A DNA stretch of 64,000 nt, taken from NCBI GenBank assembly GCA_000620205.1, contig JHVP01000019.1:1-64000 (forward strand), written 5' to 3'. Shown in pieces: positions 1-7,473 of this stretch. The notes below the pieces were generated by a model. It was not told where the DNA came from. It made no database searches and worked only from the letters and a program-made list of their open reading frames with translations. The stretch's first letter is position 1; every line of letters starts with the position of its first letter. A program made the position numbers and the translations under genes. The stretch comes from Geodermatophilaceae bacterium URHA0031. Its GTDB lineage: Bacteria; Actinomycetota; Actinomycetes; Mycobacteriales; Geodermatophilaceae.

Positions 1-95
1 CACCTGAAGCGAGTCGGGGCCTCGACCACGGGGCGGGGCCCCGGCCAAGGACCACCTGAAGCGAGTCGGGGCCTCGACCACGGGGCGGGGCCCCG
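1..95. repeat. Two 43-bp direct repeats, each with a GC hairpin
   Basis: A 43-bp unit occurs at 1-43 and again, identical, at 53-95. Inside each unit CGGGGCC pairs with a downstream GGCCCCG, so each copy can fold into a GC-rich stem-loop. The first copy touches the window edge, so more copies may lie upstream. It could be a doubled terminator for a gene outside the window or a small dispersed repeat. No gene is seen in 96-190. Confidence 0.6.
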
Positions 96-190
96 ACCGC
101 ACGGACCGCCGGGGTCACTCTCGGGGGCGGATCCCGGCTCCCCCCGCCCGCCCGGGTGTCGATCGGCACCCGGGCGGGCACCCGGTCCGG

Positions 191-580
191 GTGACCACGC
201 TGACGCTGCACGCCACCGGACCGGTCACCCCGGCCGAGGCGTGGGACCGCTACCTCCACCCGGCCCGCTGGTCGAGCTGGGCGCCGCAGATCCTCGGCGT
301 CCAGACCGACGCGGACCGCATTGCGCAGGGCGTGACCGGCCGGGTGCGAGGCCCGCTCGGGGTGACCGTGCCGTTCGTGGTCGACGAGGTGGACGACGCC
401 TCGCAGCGGTGGCGGTGGACCGTCCAGGTCGGGCCGGCCCGCATGTCCCTGCTGCACTGGGTGACGTCCGGCCCCGACGGCGGGACGACGACGGGCCTGC
501 GGGTGCGCGGTCCCCTCCCGCTGGCCGCCGGGTACGCCTTTGCCGCGCTGGTCGCGCTGCACGGCCTCGTGCGCAGCTGA
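191..580 (+). CDS. SRPBCC-fold (polyketide cyclase/dehydrase-like) protein
   Basis: A 129-residue protein starting at GTG. The opening ATGPVTPAEAWDRYLHPARWSSW is the typical first strand and helix of the SRPBCC/START-like fold, in which a bounded W-S-x-W segment lines a hydrophobic ligand cavity. The middle has the usual run of strands (VTVPFVVDEVDD, WRWTVQVGPAR) and the end is a long C-terminal helix. Family members bind or transform hydrophobic ligands; the ligand here cannot be read. It stands alone, 118 bases before the aidB-like gene on the same strand. The fold assignment is fairly secure, the function is not. Confidence 0.7.
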   Translation: MTTLTLHATGPVTPAEAWDRYLHPARWSSWAPQILGVQTDADRIAQGVTGRVRGPLGVTVPFVVDEVDDASQRWRWTVQVGPARMSLLHWVTSGPDGGTTTGLRVRGPLPLAAGYAFAALVALHGLVRS

Positions 581-680
581 GCACCGTCCTCCCGCACCAA
601 CGGCCGTCCTCTCCCACCGACGCTGGTGCAGCAGGACTCCCTGACGCCGGGTCACCTGATCGAAGACCGGCGGGGCCGTC

Positions 681-701
681 GTCTCGTACGGTGCGTCCAT
701 G
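681..701 (+). promoter_or_regulatory. Leaderless -10 promoter of aidB
   Basis: TACGGT lies six bases before the ATG at 699. In high-GC actinobacteria a TANNNT -10 box at this distance usually means that transcription starts on the start codon. No Shine-Dalgarno sequence precedes the ATG. Confidence 0.5.
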
Positions 702-2327
702 AGCGTCACGCACCAGGTGACCAACCAGGTCCCGCCGCTGGTCGGGCACGACCCGATCGGCGGGGACACCGCGCTGTCCGAGGCCTGCCTGCGGTACGCC
801 GACGCCGCCTCGCTCGCCTCCCTGGCCGAGCTGGGTGCCCTGGCCGGCAGCGCGCAGGCGCAGGAGTGGGGCCGGCTGGCCAACGAGAACCCGCCCCGGC
901 TGCGCACGCACGACCGGTACGGGCACCGCGTCGACGAGGTGGAGTTCCACCCCGCCTGGCACGAGCTCATGGGCGCGGCGGTCGGGCACGGGCTGGCCGG
1001 CGCCCCCTGGGCGGACCAGGCGGCCGGCGACCGGCACGCCCACGTCCGCCGCGCGGTCGGCTACCTCGGCTGGACGCAGGTCGAGATGGGCCACGGCTGC
1101 CCGGTGACGATGACCTACGCCGTGGTCCCGGCCCTGCGACGCGCGCCGGACCTCGCCGAGGCGCTGGAGCCGGCGCTGACCAGCCGGCAGTACCAGTTCG
1201 GGCTGGCCGATCCGCAGACCAAGCGCGGCCTCGTGGCCGGGATGGGGATGACCGAGAAGCAGGGTGGCTCCGACGTCCGCGCCAACACGACGACGGCGAC
1301 CGTCAATGCTGACGGCAGTTGGTCGCTGACCGGGCACAAGTGGTTCACCTCCGCCCCGATGAGCGACCTGTTCCTGGTGCTGGCGCAGACCGGGGAGGGG
1401 GTCTCGTGCTTCCTGGTCCCCCGGGTGCTGCCCGGCGGCGAGCGGAACGCCTTCGCGCTGCAGCGGCTCAAGGACAAGCTGGGTGACCGGTCGAACGCCT
1501 CCAGCGAGGTCGAGTTCGAGGGGACGACGGGTTGGCTGGTCGGCGAGCCCGGCCGGGGGGTGCCGGCGATCATCGAAATGGTCGCCACCACCCGGTTGGA
1601 CTGCGTCCTGGGGTCGGCGGCCACGGTGCGCGCGGCGCTGACGCAGGCGGTGCACCACGCCCAGCACCGGCGGGCTTTCGGCGCCCTGCTGGCCGAGCAG
1701 CCGCTGATGCAGAACGTGCTCGCCGACCTGGCGCTGGAGAGCGAGGCGGCCACCGCGCTGGCGGTCCGGCTGGCCGCGGCCCAGGACGCGGGGGAGCGGG
1801 ACTACCTGCGGCTGGCCGGCGCGGTCGCCAAGTTCTGGGTCTGCAAGCGCACCCCGGTCGCGGTCGTCGAGGCGCTGGAGGTGCTCGGCGGCAACGGCTA
1901 CGTGGAGGAGTCGGGGATGCCGCGGCTCTACCGGCAGGCCCCGTTGAACTCCATCTGGGAGGGGTCGGGCAACGTCATCGCCCTGGACGTGCTGCGGGCG
2001 CTGGGCGCCGGTTCGTCGGCGCTGGCCGCGGTCACCGCCGAGCTCGACGCCGCCCGGGGCGCGGACGCCCGGTACGACGCAGCCCTGAAACGGCTGGCCG
2101 CCGAGCTGGGCGACCCCGAGCAGCTGCCGCTGCGCGCCCGGCGGATCGCCGGCCAGCTCGCGGTGTGCCTGCAGGGCTCGCTGCTGCTGCAGCACGCCCC
2201 GGCCGCCGTCGCCGACGCCTTCTGCGCCACCCGGTTGGCCGGCGACTGGGGCGCGGTGCTGGGCACGCTCCCGCCGGGCACCCCGGTGGCCGCGCTGGTC
2301 GACCGTGCCGCCGTCGTCCCGGCCTGA
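699..2327 (+). CDS. aidB: AidB-type acyl-CoA dehydrogenase-fold flavoprotein
   Basis: A 542-residue FAD protein of the acyl-CoA dehydrogenase superfamily, matching the length of E. coli AidB (541) and its signature segments in order: GRLANENPP near residue 70, GMGMTEKQGGSDV near 185, GHKWFTSAPMSD, KDKLGDRSNASSEVEF, and the C-terminal EVLGGNGYVEESG and NSIWEGSGN motifs. E. coli AidB belongs to the adaptive response to alkylating agents and binds DNA; its enzymatic role is unclear. Actinobacterial relatives are often annotated as isovaleryl-CoA dehydrogenases. No ada or alkB gene is nearby, so a role in alkylation defence is an inference from family only. Confidence 0.88.
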   Translation: MSVTHQVTNQVPPLVGHDPIGGDTALSEACLRYADAASLASLAELGALAGSAQAQEWGRLANENPPRLRTHDRYGHRVDEVEFHPAWHELMGAAVGHGLAGAPWADQAAGDRHAHVRRAVGYLGWTQVEMGHGCPVTMTYAVVPALRRAPDLAEALEPALTSRQYQFGLADPQTKRGLVAGMGMTEKQGGSDVRANTTTATVNADGSWSLTGHKWFTSAPMSDLFLVLAQTGEGVSCFLVPRVLPGGERNAFALQRLKDKLGDRSNASSEVEFEGTTGWLVGEPGRGVPAIIEMVATTRLDCVLGSAATVRAALTQAVHHAQHRRAFGALLAEQPLMQNVLADLALESEAATALAVRLAAAQDAGERDYLRLAGAVAKFWVCKRTPVAVVEALEVLGGNGYVEESGMPRLYRQAPLNSIWEGSGNVIALDVLRALGAGSSALAAVTAELDAARGADARYDAALKRLAAELGDPEQLPLRARRIAGQLAVCLQGSLLLQHAPAAVADAFCATRLAGDWGAVLGTLPPGTPVAALVDRAAVVPA

Positions 2328-2406
2328 GGCGCCGGTGGGCGAGCGCCGACGACGTCGTCGGGCCACCAGTCCCGCGGTCACACCGGTCGACCGGCACACT
2401 GACCCG

Positions 2407-3096
2407 GTGACCGAGACCTACGCCGTGGAGACCGCCTCGGCCGACGGGTACGACGCGGACGGCGTCCGTCCGGCGCTCGACCTGCTGGTGTGGGACGCGC
2501 CCAACATCGACATGACCCTGGCGAACGTGATCGGGGCCCGGCCCACCGCAGCGTCGCGGCCGCGCTTCGACGCGATCGCCGCCTGGTTCGTCGACGGCGC
2601 CGAGGACCCGGGTGCGCCGGTGCAGCCGGAGGTCGAGGCCTGCGTCTTCGCCAACGTGCCGCCCCAGCACGCCACCTCGCTGCAGCGCTGGGTGGAGGCG
2701 CTGCGCAGCTTCGGCTACGCCGTCTTCGCCCGGCCCAAGCTGCAGCCCGACGACGACATCGACCAGTCGATGCTCGACCACATCAGCGTGCGGGCGCACA
2801 GCCACGAGCTGCGCCGGCTGGTGGTCTTCTCCGGAGACGGCCGCAACTTCGCCGAGCCGCTGGAGGACCTCGCCCGCTCCGGCACCGAGGTCGTCGTCGT
2901 CGCCTTCAGCGAGGTGGCCGGCTACGCCATCACCTCGGAACTGCTGCAGTTCATCGACATCGAGGACGTGCCCGGCGCCTTCGCCGTCCCGCTCGACCGC
3001 GTCCGGCTCGACGCGCTGCCGGTGGACGGCGCCTGGTTGCGGCCGACGAAGAGCCTGCGGGACGCCGCCGGCGCGTTCACCGCCCGCCGGGCCTGA
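2407..3096 (+). CDS. NYN-domain (PIN-like) ribonuclease
   Basis: A 229-residue protein of the NYN/LabA (DUF88) group. LLVWDAPNIDMTLANVIG near residue 23 is the first strand with the metal-binding Asp (normally D-x-x-N), and VVFSGDGRNFAEPLEDLARSG near 140 carries the second acidic motif (S-G-D-x-D/N-F) of the PIN-like fold. These residues bind Mg2+ in enzymes that cleave RNA. The GTG start was chosen because it follows the aidB stop closely and leaves the conserved region intact; a longer upstream reading would overlap aidB. The substrate is unknown. The stop codon sits in the loop of a perfect palindrome. Confidence 0.78.
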   Translation: MTETYAVETASADGYDADGVRPALDLLVWDAPNIDMTLANVIGARPTAASRPRFDAIAAWFVDGAEDPGAPVQPEVEACVFANVPPQHATSLQRWVEALRSFGYAVFARPKLQPDDDIDQSMLDHISVRAHSHELRRLVVFSGDGRNFAEPLEDLARSGTEVVVVAFSEVAGYAITSELLQFIDIEDVPGAFAVPLDRVRLDALPVDGAWLRPTKSLRDAAGAFTARRA

Positions 3097-3107
3097 GGCC
3101 CGGCGGG
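3083..3107. terminator. Perfect 11-bp hairpin with stop codon as loop
   Basis: CCCGCCGGGCC and GGCCCGGCGGG are exact inverted repeats separated only by TGA, the stop codon of the NYN gene. It lies between convergent genes, so it can act for both strands. No U-tract follows, as is usual for actinobacterial terminators. Confidence 0.65.
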
Positions 3108-3111
3108 TCGC

Positions 3112-3459
3112 TCAGCGGCGGGCGAGCCGACGGACGCCGGGGGTGTACGGCAGCGCGTAGTGCTCGAAGACGGCCGGCTCCTGCTCGAGGGTGAGCTCGC
3201 CGTCGGTGTCGATCGACGGGGCGTTCTTCGCGAGGTCCTTGCTGACGGTGACCCGGACGTGCCCGGGCGCCACCGTGGCGTTGGTCAGCGGCACGAAGGT
3301 CAGCTTGTGCCGGCCGATCATGCCGGTGGTCACGGCGGCGAAGAACGGGAGGTCGGTCGTGGTGTCCACGTACACCGACTCCAGCGACCCGATCTTGCTG
3401 CCGTCGGGGTCGACGACGTCCTTGAGACGCCAGTCTCGGATGTTCTCGGCCGGGAACAC
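3112..3459 (-). CDS. PRC-barrel domain protein
   Basis: A 115-residue protein. FPAENIRDWRLKDVVDPDGSKIGSLESVYVDTTTDLPFFAAV is a complete PRC-barrel N-terminal half, the small beta-barrel found in RimM and in photosynthetic reaction-centre H subunits. The start is fixed as GTG by an AGGAGG Shine-Dalgarno sequence five bases upstream; the longer open frame beyond it is not coding-like. Free-standing PRC-barrel proteins of this kind are frequent in desiccation-tolerant actinobacteria, but their role is not established. It converges on the NYN gene and diverges from the small gene beginning at 3590. Confidence 0.75.
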   Translation of the reverse strand: MFPAENIRDWRLKDVVDPDGSKIGSLESVYVDTTTDLPFFAAVTTGMIGRHKLTFVPLTNATVAPGHVRVTVSKDLAKNAPSIDTDGELTLEQEPAVFEHYALPYTPGVRRLARR

Positions 3460-3589
3460 GGGGCCTCCTGTTGGATTGTGGGCAACTGCTCCTCCCTGCC
3501 CGCTCGCGGCCACGCTGAACCGTCGACCAGCGGAATCCGGTACCCCCGGGGGGTGTTGTACGGGGTGTTCGTCAACGCGAGGAGGACCC

Positions 3590-3922
3590 GTGAAGGGTGA
3601 CCGTGTCGAGGTCGTCGTCGACGCCGGCGGCAGCAGCCGCACCTACGAGATCGAGGCCACCCGGGCCGGCCGCCGGGTGGAGACCACCCACGGACGCGGG
3701 CTCGTCGAGGTCACCGAGGTGACCCGCGGCGGCACCCCGGTGCGCACCGCCCGGTTCATGGCCGGCCGGGTGCTGGCGCTCGTCGAGCACCCGGCTCCCC
3801 GCCGGGCCGAGGACGACGAGCCGGCGGGCGCGACCAGGAAGGACCCCCGTGCCCCCCACGACTCGCAGGCTCGTCGCGGGCCCCTGCACGGGGGCCGCGA
3901 GACGCTGCGACGGGCCTCCTGA
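3590..3922 (+). CDS. Small conserved-type protein with repeat-derived C-terminus
   Basis: A 110-residue protein starting at GTG behind a GAGGAGG Shine-Dalgarno sequence. The first 75 residues are an acidic/basic beta-rich stretch (VEVVVDAGGSSRTYEIE, RRVETTHGRGLVEVTEV, ARFMAGRVLALVEHP) that looks like a natural small domain I cannot name. The last 30 residues, from about TRKDPRAPHDS, are encoded by the first copy of a duplicated element and are arginine-rich and unlike the rest, so the original stop was probably replaced when the element inserted. Function unknown. Confidence 0.55.
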   Translation: MKGDRVEVVVDAGGSSRTYEIEATRAGRRVETTHGRGLVEVTEVTRGGTPVRTARFMAGRVLALVEHPAPRRAEDDEPAGATRKDPRAPHDSQARRGPLHGGRETLRRAS

Positions 3923-3997
3923 CGAAGGACCCCCGTGCCCCCCACGACTCGCGAGCTCGTCGCGGGCCCCTGCACGGGGGCCGCGGAACGCTGCAAC
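3838..3997. repeat. Imperfect tandem duplication of a ~75-bp palindromic element
   Basis: The unit at 3838-3911 recurs at 3924-3997 (period 86 bp) with about five mismatches. Each copy holds the inverted repeat CGCGGGCCCC / GGGGGCCGCG around TGCAC; in copy 2 an outer AGCTCGT / ACGAGCT pair extends the stem. The 86-bp offset is not a multiple of three: copy 1 ends the upstream gene and copy 2 forms the proposed start of the next gene in another frame. It looks like a REP- or MITE-like dispersed repeat. Confidence 0.7.
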
Positions 3998-4411
3998 GAG
4001 CTGGTGGTGATGGTGGGGTTGCAGGGGTCCGGGAAGACCACCTGGGTCGCGGAGCACCTGGCCGGGTCGCACGTGGTGGTCAGCAAGGACCACTGGCCGA
4101 ACGCGCGGCACCGGGAGGCCCGGCAGCGCCGGGTGGTCGCTGAGCTGCTCGCCGACGGGGCCAGCGTGGTCGTGGACAACACCGACCCGTCACCGGCCGA
4201 GCGGGCGGCGCTCGTCGAGCTCGCCGCCGCCGCGGGCGTCCCGGCCCGGGCGGTGTTCCTCGACGTCCCGCTGGAGACCTGCCGACGGCGCAACGAGGCC
4301 CGCAGCGGGCGCGCCCGGGTACCCGACGTGGGCTTGTTCAGCACCGCCGCCCGGCTGGTCGCACCGACCACCGCCGAGGGCTTCGCCGACGTCCGGGTGG
4401 TGTCGGGGTGA
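3935..4411 (+). CDS. P-loop kinase of the polynucleotide-kinase type
   Basis: A protein of up to 158 residues with Walker A GLQGSGKTT, followed by VVVDNTDPSPAERAALVELA and a C-terminal VPDVGLFSTAARLVAPTTAEGF. This order (V-D-N-T-N/D-P then V-P-D..F...F..P...E-G-F) is that of the kinase domain of polynucleotide 5'-kinases (PNKP, T4 Pnk). It may phosphorylate nucleic-acid 5' ends or a small molecule; it carries no phosphatase or ligase domain. The first 23 residues (MPPTTRELVAG...) are encoded by repeat copy 2, so translation may really start at GTG 4004 or 4007 or ATG 4010, just before the P-loop. Confidence 0.7.
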   Translation: MPPTTRELVAGPCTGAAERCNELVVMVGLQGSGKTTWVAEHLAGSHVVVSKDHWPNARHREARQRRVVAELLADGASVVVDNTDPSPAERAALVELAAAAGVPARAVFLDVPLETCRRRNEARSGRARVPDVGLFSTAARLVAPTTAEGFADVRVVSG

Positions 4412-4415
4412 GCTG

Positions 4416-4901
4416 TTACGCGGCGGGGCCGGAGGACGACCGCGGCCGGGGCAGCGCCTCCGCCGACAGCTGACCGGAGGGGAGCCGGGCCCAGACGTGC
4501 TTGCGGCCGGGCTCGCTGCACCAGCCGTAGTCGGTGGACAGCTGGGCGACCATCGGCAGCCCCATCCCGCCGTAGGCAGGGTCCCGGTCGACCGCGGGCT
4601 GCGGAGGGGAGTCGGGTGCGCCGTCGGTCAGCACGATCAGCCAGCCGGTGGGCAGCGCGACGATCAACGCCACGACCGAGCCGCCACCGTGCCGCAGCGC
4701 GTTGGAGGACAGCTCCTCGAACACCAGCAGCAGGCCCTCGCGGGCGTCCTCGGTCGACCGGGAGGCCAGCGAGGGGTGCGCTAGCCGGGCCCGCAGGTCC
4801 ATCCGCACCCGGGAGGCGTCGTGCACGGTCGGGAGCTCCCACCGCCAGACGTCGCCGTCCTCGGTCGGTACGGCGGCAGACGGCCAGACCAGTGCACCCA
4901 C
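4416..4901 (-). CDS. RsbW-like ATP-binding (HATPase_c_2) regulator
   Basis: A 161-residue GHKL ATPase of the anti-sigma-factor type. The N box FEELSSNALRHGGG near residue 75 and the G1 box DPAYGGMGLPMV near 125 are complete, so it should bind ATP and may act as a serine kinase toward a STAS antagonist. The GTG start has GGGAGG eight bases upstream. No sigma factor or antagonist is adjacent, so its partner lies elsewhere; similar proteins are encoded at 11556 and, with a sensor domain, at 45102. It converges with the kinase gene, four bases away. Confidence 0.8.
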   Translation of the reverse strand: MGALVWPSAAVPTEDGDVWRWELPTVHDASRVRMDLRARLAHPSLASRSTEDAREGLLLVFEELSSNALRHGGGSVVALIVALPTGWLIVLTDGAPDSPPQPAVDRDPAYGGMGLPMVAQLSTDYGWCSEPGRKHVWARLPSGQLSAEALPRPRSSSGPAA

Positions 4902-5026
4902 AGTCAGCCCCTCCCGTCGGCGGTTGCTCCGCCGGGACCATGGTGGCCGACGGCGCTCGGGCGCGCAGCACGGGGGGTCCGGCAGGCCGCATCCCGTCAG
5001 CGCAGAGGCGCCCGATGGGGGACCGG

Positions 5027-5992
5027 TCAGGCCCCCGCCGGCCGACCCGAGCCGTCGCCGTAGGCGACCAGTCGGCTGACCAGGAACTCGACGGCCGCGG
5101 GGCTGTCCACGCCCTCGGCGACCTGGACGGCCGAGGGCGCCGCCGACACGGTGCGCCGGTCGACCAGCGTCTGCCCGCGGGCGGCGCCCGCCCCGGTGTC
5201 CACGACGACGTCGCGGCGCACGGTGTGCAGCGTGCCCGGCGCGATCGCCTCGGTGAGCGCCAGCGCGTCGTGCACGACCACGCCGTCGGTGCCGTAGCTG
5301 CTCCGCGCGTGGTCCAGGTACTGCCGCAGGATGGCGGCGGCCCGGGCGCCGACCTCCCCGGCCGCGGCGAACCGGGCGATACCGGCCTCGGTGAGGACGG
5401 TGGGCAGCGTGACGTCCAGACCCACCATCACGGTGGGCAGGCCGGCGCGGAAGACCACTGCGGCTGCCTCCGGGTCGGCCCACACGTTGAACTCCGCGGC
5501 CGCGGTGACGTTGCCGCCGCGGCTCGCGGACCCGCCCATGACGACCAGCCGGCCGATGCGGGCGGCCGCGGCGGGGTAGACGGCCAGCAGGAGCGCGATG
5601 TTGGTCAGCGGGCCGATCGCCGCCACGGTGACGGGCTCGTCGCTGGTGAGCAGCAGGTCGGCCAGGGCCACCACCGCGGGTCGCGGGTCCACCGACGCCG
5701 GCGACGGTGGCAGGACGACGCCGCCCAGCCCGGCTGCCCCGTGGACGTGCCCGGCCCGCTCCGCCTGCGGGACCACCAGGGAGGTGGCGGCGCCGACCGC
5801 GACGGGCACGTCGGAGCGACCTGCCAGGTGCAGCACCCGCAGCGCGTTCTCCGTCGTCTGCGCCAGGTCGACGTTGCCGTGCACCGTCGTGACCAGGCGC
5901 AGGTCCACCTCCGGGCTGGCCAGCGCCAGCAGGATCGCCAGGGCGTCGTCGATCCCGGGGTCGGTGTCGATCACGAGGGGGGTCGCAGCCAC
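5027..5992 (-). CDS. Inosine-uridine preferring nucleoside hydrolase
   Basis: A 321-residue N-ribohydrolase that splits nucleosides into base and ribose. The Ca2+-binding signature DTDPGIDDALA is at residues 9-19, followed by TTVHGNVDLAQTTENALRVL, and VMGGSASRGGNVTAAAEFNVWADPEAA near 165, all characteristic of the IunH family and at its normal length of about 310-320. Substrate preference (purine, pyrimidine or both) cannot be read. It would feed nucleobases into salvage or breakdown; the uric-acid cluster at 41-44 kb is a plausible metabolic partner but not linked. It starts with GTG. Confidence 0.88.
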   Translation of the reverse strand: MAATPLVIDTDPGIDDALAILLALASPEVDLRLVTTVHGNVDLAQTTENALRVLHLAGRSDVPVAVGAATSLVVPQAERAGHVHGAAGLGGVVLPPSPASVDPRPAVVALADLLLTSDEPVTVAAIGPLTNIALLLAVYPAAAARIGRLVVMGGSASRGGNVTAAAEFNVWADPEAAAVVFRAGLPTVMVGLDVTLPTVLTEAGIARFAAAGEVGARAAAILRQYLDHARSSYGTDGVVVHDALALTEAIAPGTLHTVRRDVVVDTGAGAARGQTLVDRRTVSAAPSAVQVAEGVDSPAAVEFLVSRLVAYGDGSGRPAGA

Positions 5993-6279
5993 GGCGACAT
6001 CCCATCAGACGCACGCGACACGCCGGTGCGTCGCCTCGGCTGCCGAGGTCATCGACCCCCGGACCGGCCGGTGAGATGGCCTTTCGCGTCCGGCGGTCGA
6101 CAAGTGACCGCCCCGGCAGAGGGGTCATCGACCTCCCGGAGGAGGCCTCGCAACGGTTCGGTCACGCGGCCGGACCGGGTCGTCCCGGGACGGGGTTCCC
6201 GGGCGTCGCCGTCCGTAGGTTCTCCCTTGCCCGCGGTCCCTTCCCCGACCGCGGCAACTACCTCCCGGAAGGCGGCACC
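5993..6279. other. 287-bp divergent intergenic region
   Basis: This region separates the nucleoside hydrolase from the next rightward gene. It contains an 11-bp direct repeat GGTCATCGACC at 6047-6057 and 6123-6133, 76 bp apart, and a possible -10 box TAGGTT at 6216-6221 for the rightward gene. No open frame with convincing coding character is present. Confidence 0.45.
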
Positions 6280-7473
6280 ATGGCTGTGCAGATCGCACCC
6301 GGCCCCCGCGCCGACGTGCGTGCCGCCGCGCCCGCCGGGCTCCCCGGGCTGTTCGGCACCGGCCCGACCCAGCCGGCCGAGCTGTACGGCACGGCCGACC
6401 TCGCTGTGGGGCCGGCCGTCGGGATGGCGGTGGGGGTGCTCGGCGCCGGACCCGGCAGCCTGCCGGCCCCCGCGACGCCGGGCCGCTCCCGCTGGCAGCA
6501 GGTCAACCGGCGCCTGGCGACCTGGGGTGCCGGCCCCGACGGTGCGTACCTGAGCTGGCGGAGCACCCCGCTGCGCGTGCACCGGCTGGGCGGCGGGACG
6601 GCCCGGGCGACCTCCCCGGCCGTCGTGCCGGCACGGGTGCCGGCCGCCACGCGCCCCACGGCCCCGCGCCCGGCGGTGGTGGACCACGACCTCGAGGCGG
6701 CCATCGAGTTCGCCACCGACTTCTCCGTGGACCTGCTGCGCTCCCCGGTCCGGCTCGCGGCTCCCGCCCCCCGTCGGACCGCGCCGGTGCGGGCGCTGCT
6801 CGCCGGGTTGCGCGGGCTGGCCCGGCAGGCGGCCGGCTGGGGTGGCGGCACGCACGGCGCGCGGCTGAGCTGGGACCGGCCGGTCCCACCGCCGGTGCAC
6901 AGCCTGGTCCTGCCGCCGGTCCCCGACCTCCGGCGCTCCGACCCGGACCTCCGGCGCCCCGACCCGGACCTCCGGCGCCCCGACCCGGACCTCCGGCACA
7001 GAGCCCCGGACGACGACGACCCGGTGCCGCTGCGCGAGCTGCCCAGCACGCCGACGACGTCCCCGTCGCAGCGCGCACGGCGCGGGTCGGTCCTTAGGCT
7101 CTCTTCGTGTTCACCACGCGTCCGGAACTGGCCGGCACCTTCGGGATGGTCGCCTCGACCCACTGGCTCGCCAGCGCGGCGGGCATGGCGACCCTCGAGG
7201 CCGGTGGCAACGCCTTCGATGCCGCGGTCGCTGCGGGCCTCACGCTGCAGGTCGTCGAGCCGCACCTCAACGGGCCCGGTGGGGAGGTCCCCGTCCTCTT
7301 CGCCCGGAGCCCGCGGGCAGCCACCGGTGCGGGGCAGCCCGTCGTCCTGTCCGGTCAGGGGGTCGCCCCCGCGGGCGCCACGATCGAGGCCTACAGCCAG
7401 CTGGGCCTCGACCTCGTCCCGGGCACCGGGCTCCTCGCCGCTACCGTGCCAGGTGCCCTCGGCGCGTGGCTGA
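6280..7473 (+). CDS. Unrecognised Pro/Arg-rich protein with heptad repeats; 3' end doubtful
   Basis: Starts at ATG and reads 397 residues, but only about the first 275 look authentic. The two halves contain related segments (RLATWGAGPDGAYLSWRSTPLRVHRL near 75, and QAAGWGGGTHGARLSWDRPVPPPVHSL near 190), suggesting an internal duplication. A DLRRPDP repeat follows. No signal peptide or known domain is recognised. From 7107 the frame overlaps the next gene by 367 bases in another register, which is improbable; a +1 shift would end it at the TAG at 7094-7096, right before that gene. A frameshift or lost stop is likely. Confidence 0.45.
   Translation: MAVQIAPGPRADVRAAAPAGLPGLFGTGPTQPAELYGTADLAVGPAVGMAVGVLGAGPGSLPAPATPGRSRWQQVNRRLATWGAGPDGAYLSWRSTPLRVHRLGGGTARATSPAVVPARVPAATRPTAPRPAVVDHDLEAAIEFATDFSVDLLRSPVRLAAPAPRRTAPVRALLAGLRGLARQAAGWGGGTHGARLSWDRPVPPPVHSLVLPPVPDLRRSDPDLRRPDPDLRRPDPDLRHRAPDDDDPVPLRELPSTPTTSPSQRARRGSVLRLSSCSPRVRNWPAPSGWSPRPTGSPARRAWRPSRPVATPSMPRSLRASRCRSSSRTSTGPVGRSPSSSPGARGQPPVRGSPSSCPVRGSPPRAPRSRPTASWASTSSRAPGSSPLPCQVPSARG
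6925..6999 (+). repeat. 21-bp in-frame tandem repeats (DLRRPDP)
   Basis: Three full copies and one partial copy of a 21-bp unit encode DLRRSDP, DLRRPDP, DLRRPDP and DLR. The copies differ by only one or two bases, so the array is recent and could change length by slippage without shifting the frame. Confidence 0.8.
7095..7109 (+). promoter_or_regulatory. Leaderless -10 promoter of the GGT-like gene
   Basis: TAGGCT is followed by six bases and then the GTG start at 7107. No Shine-Dalgarno sequence is present, which supports leaderless translation and fixes the start. Confidence 0.55.

Noticed and set aside
225-2399. A 724-residue leftward open frame opposite the aidB-like gene
   Set aside because: It has no recognised domain, is dominated by Arg, Gly and Pro, and mirrors the complementary strand of a clear AidB gene. 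In GC-rich DNA such antisense frames arise from codon bias.
6047-6133. The 11-bp direct repeat GGTCATCGACC as an operator
   Set aside because: The copies are 76 bp apart, not symmetric, and no regulator gene is adjacent. It is noted only inside the intergenic entry.
4616-6553. A 645-residue rightward frame
   Set aside because: It covers the RsbW-like and nucleoside hydrolase genes antisense, and its residues are an Arg/Pro/Gly mix without any fold signature.
6925-6999. Possible CRISPR-like array
   Set aside because: The units are 21 bp, directly joined without spacers, in frame, and code for DLRRPDP. They are a protein repeat, not a CRISPR.
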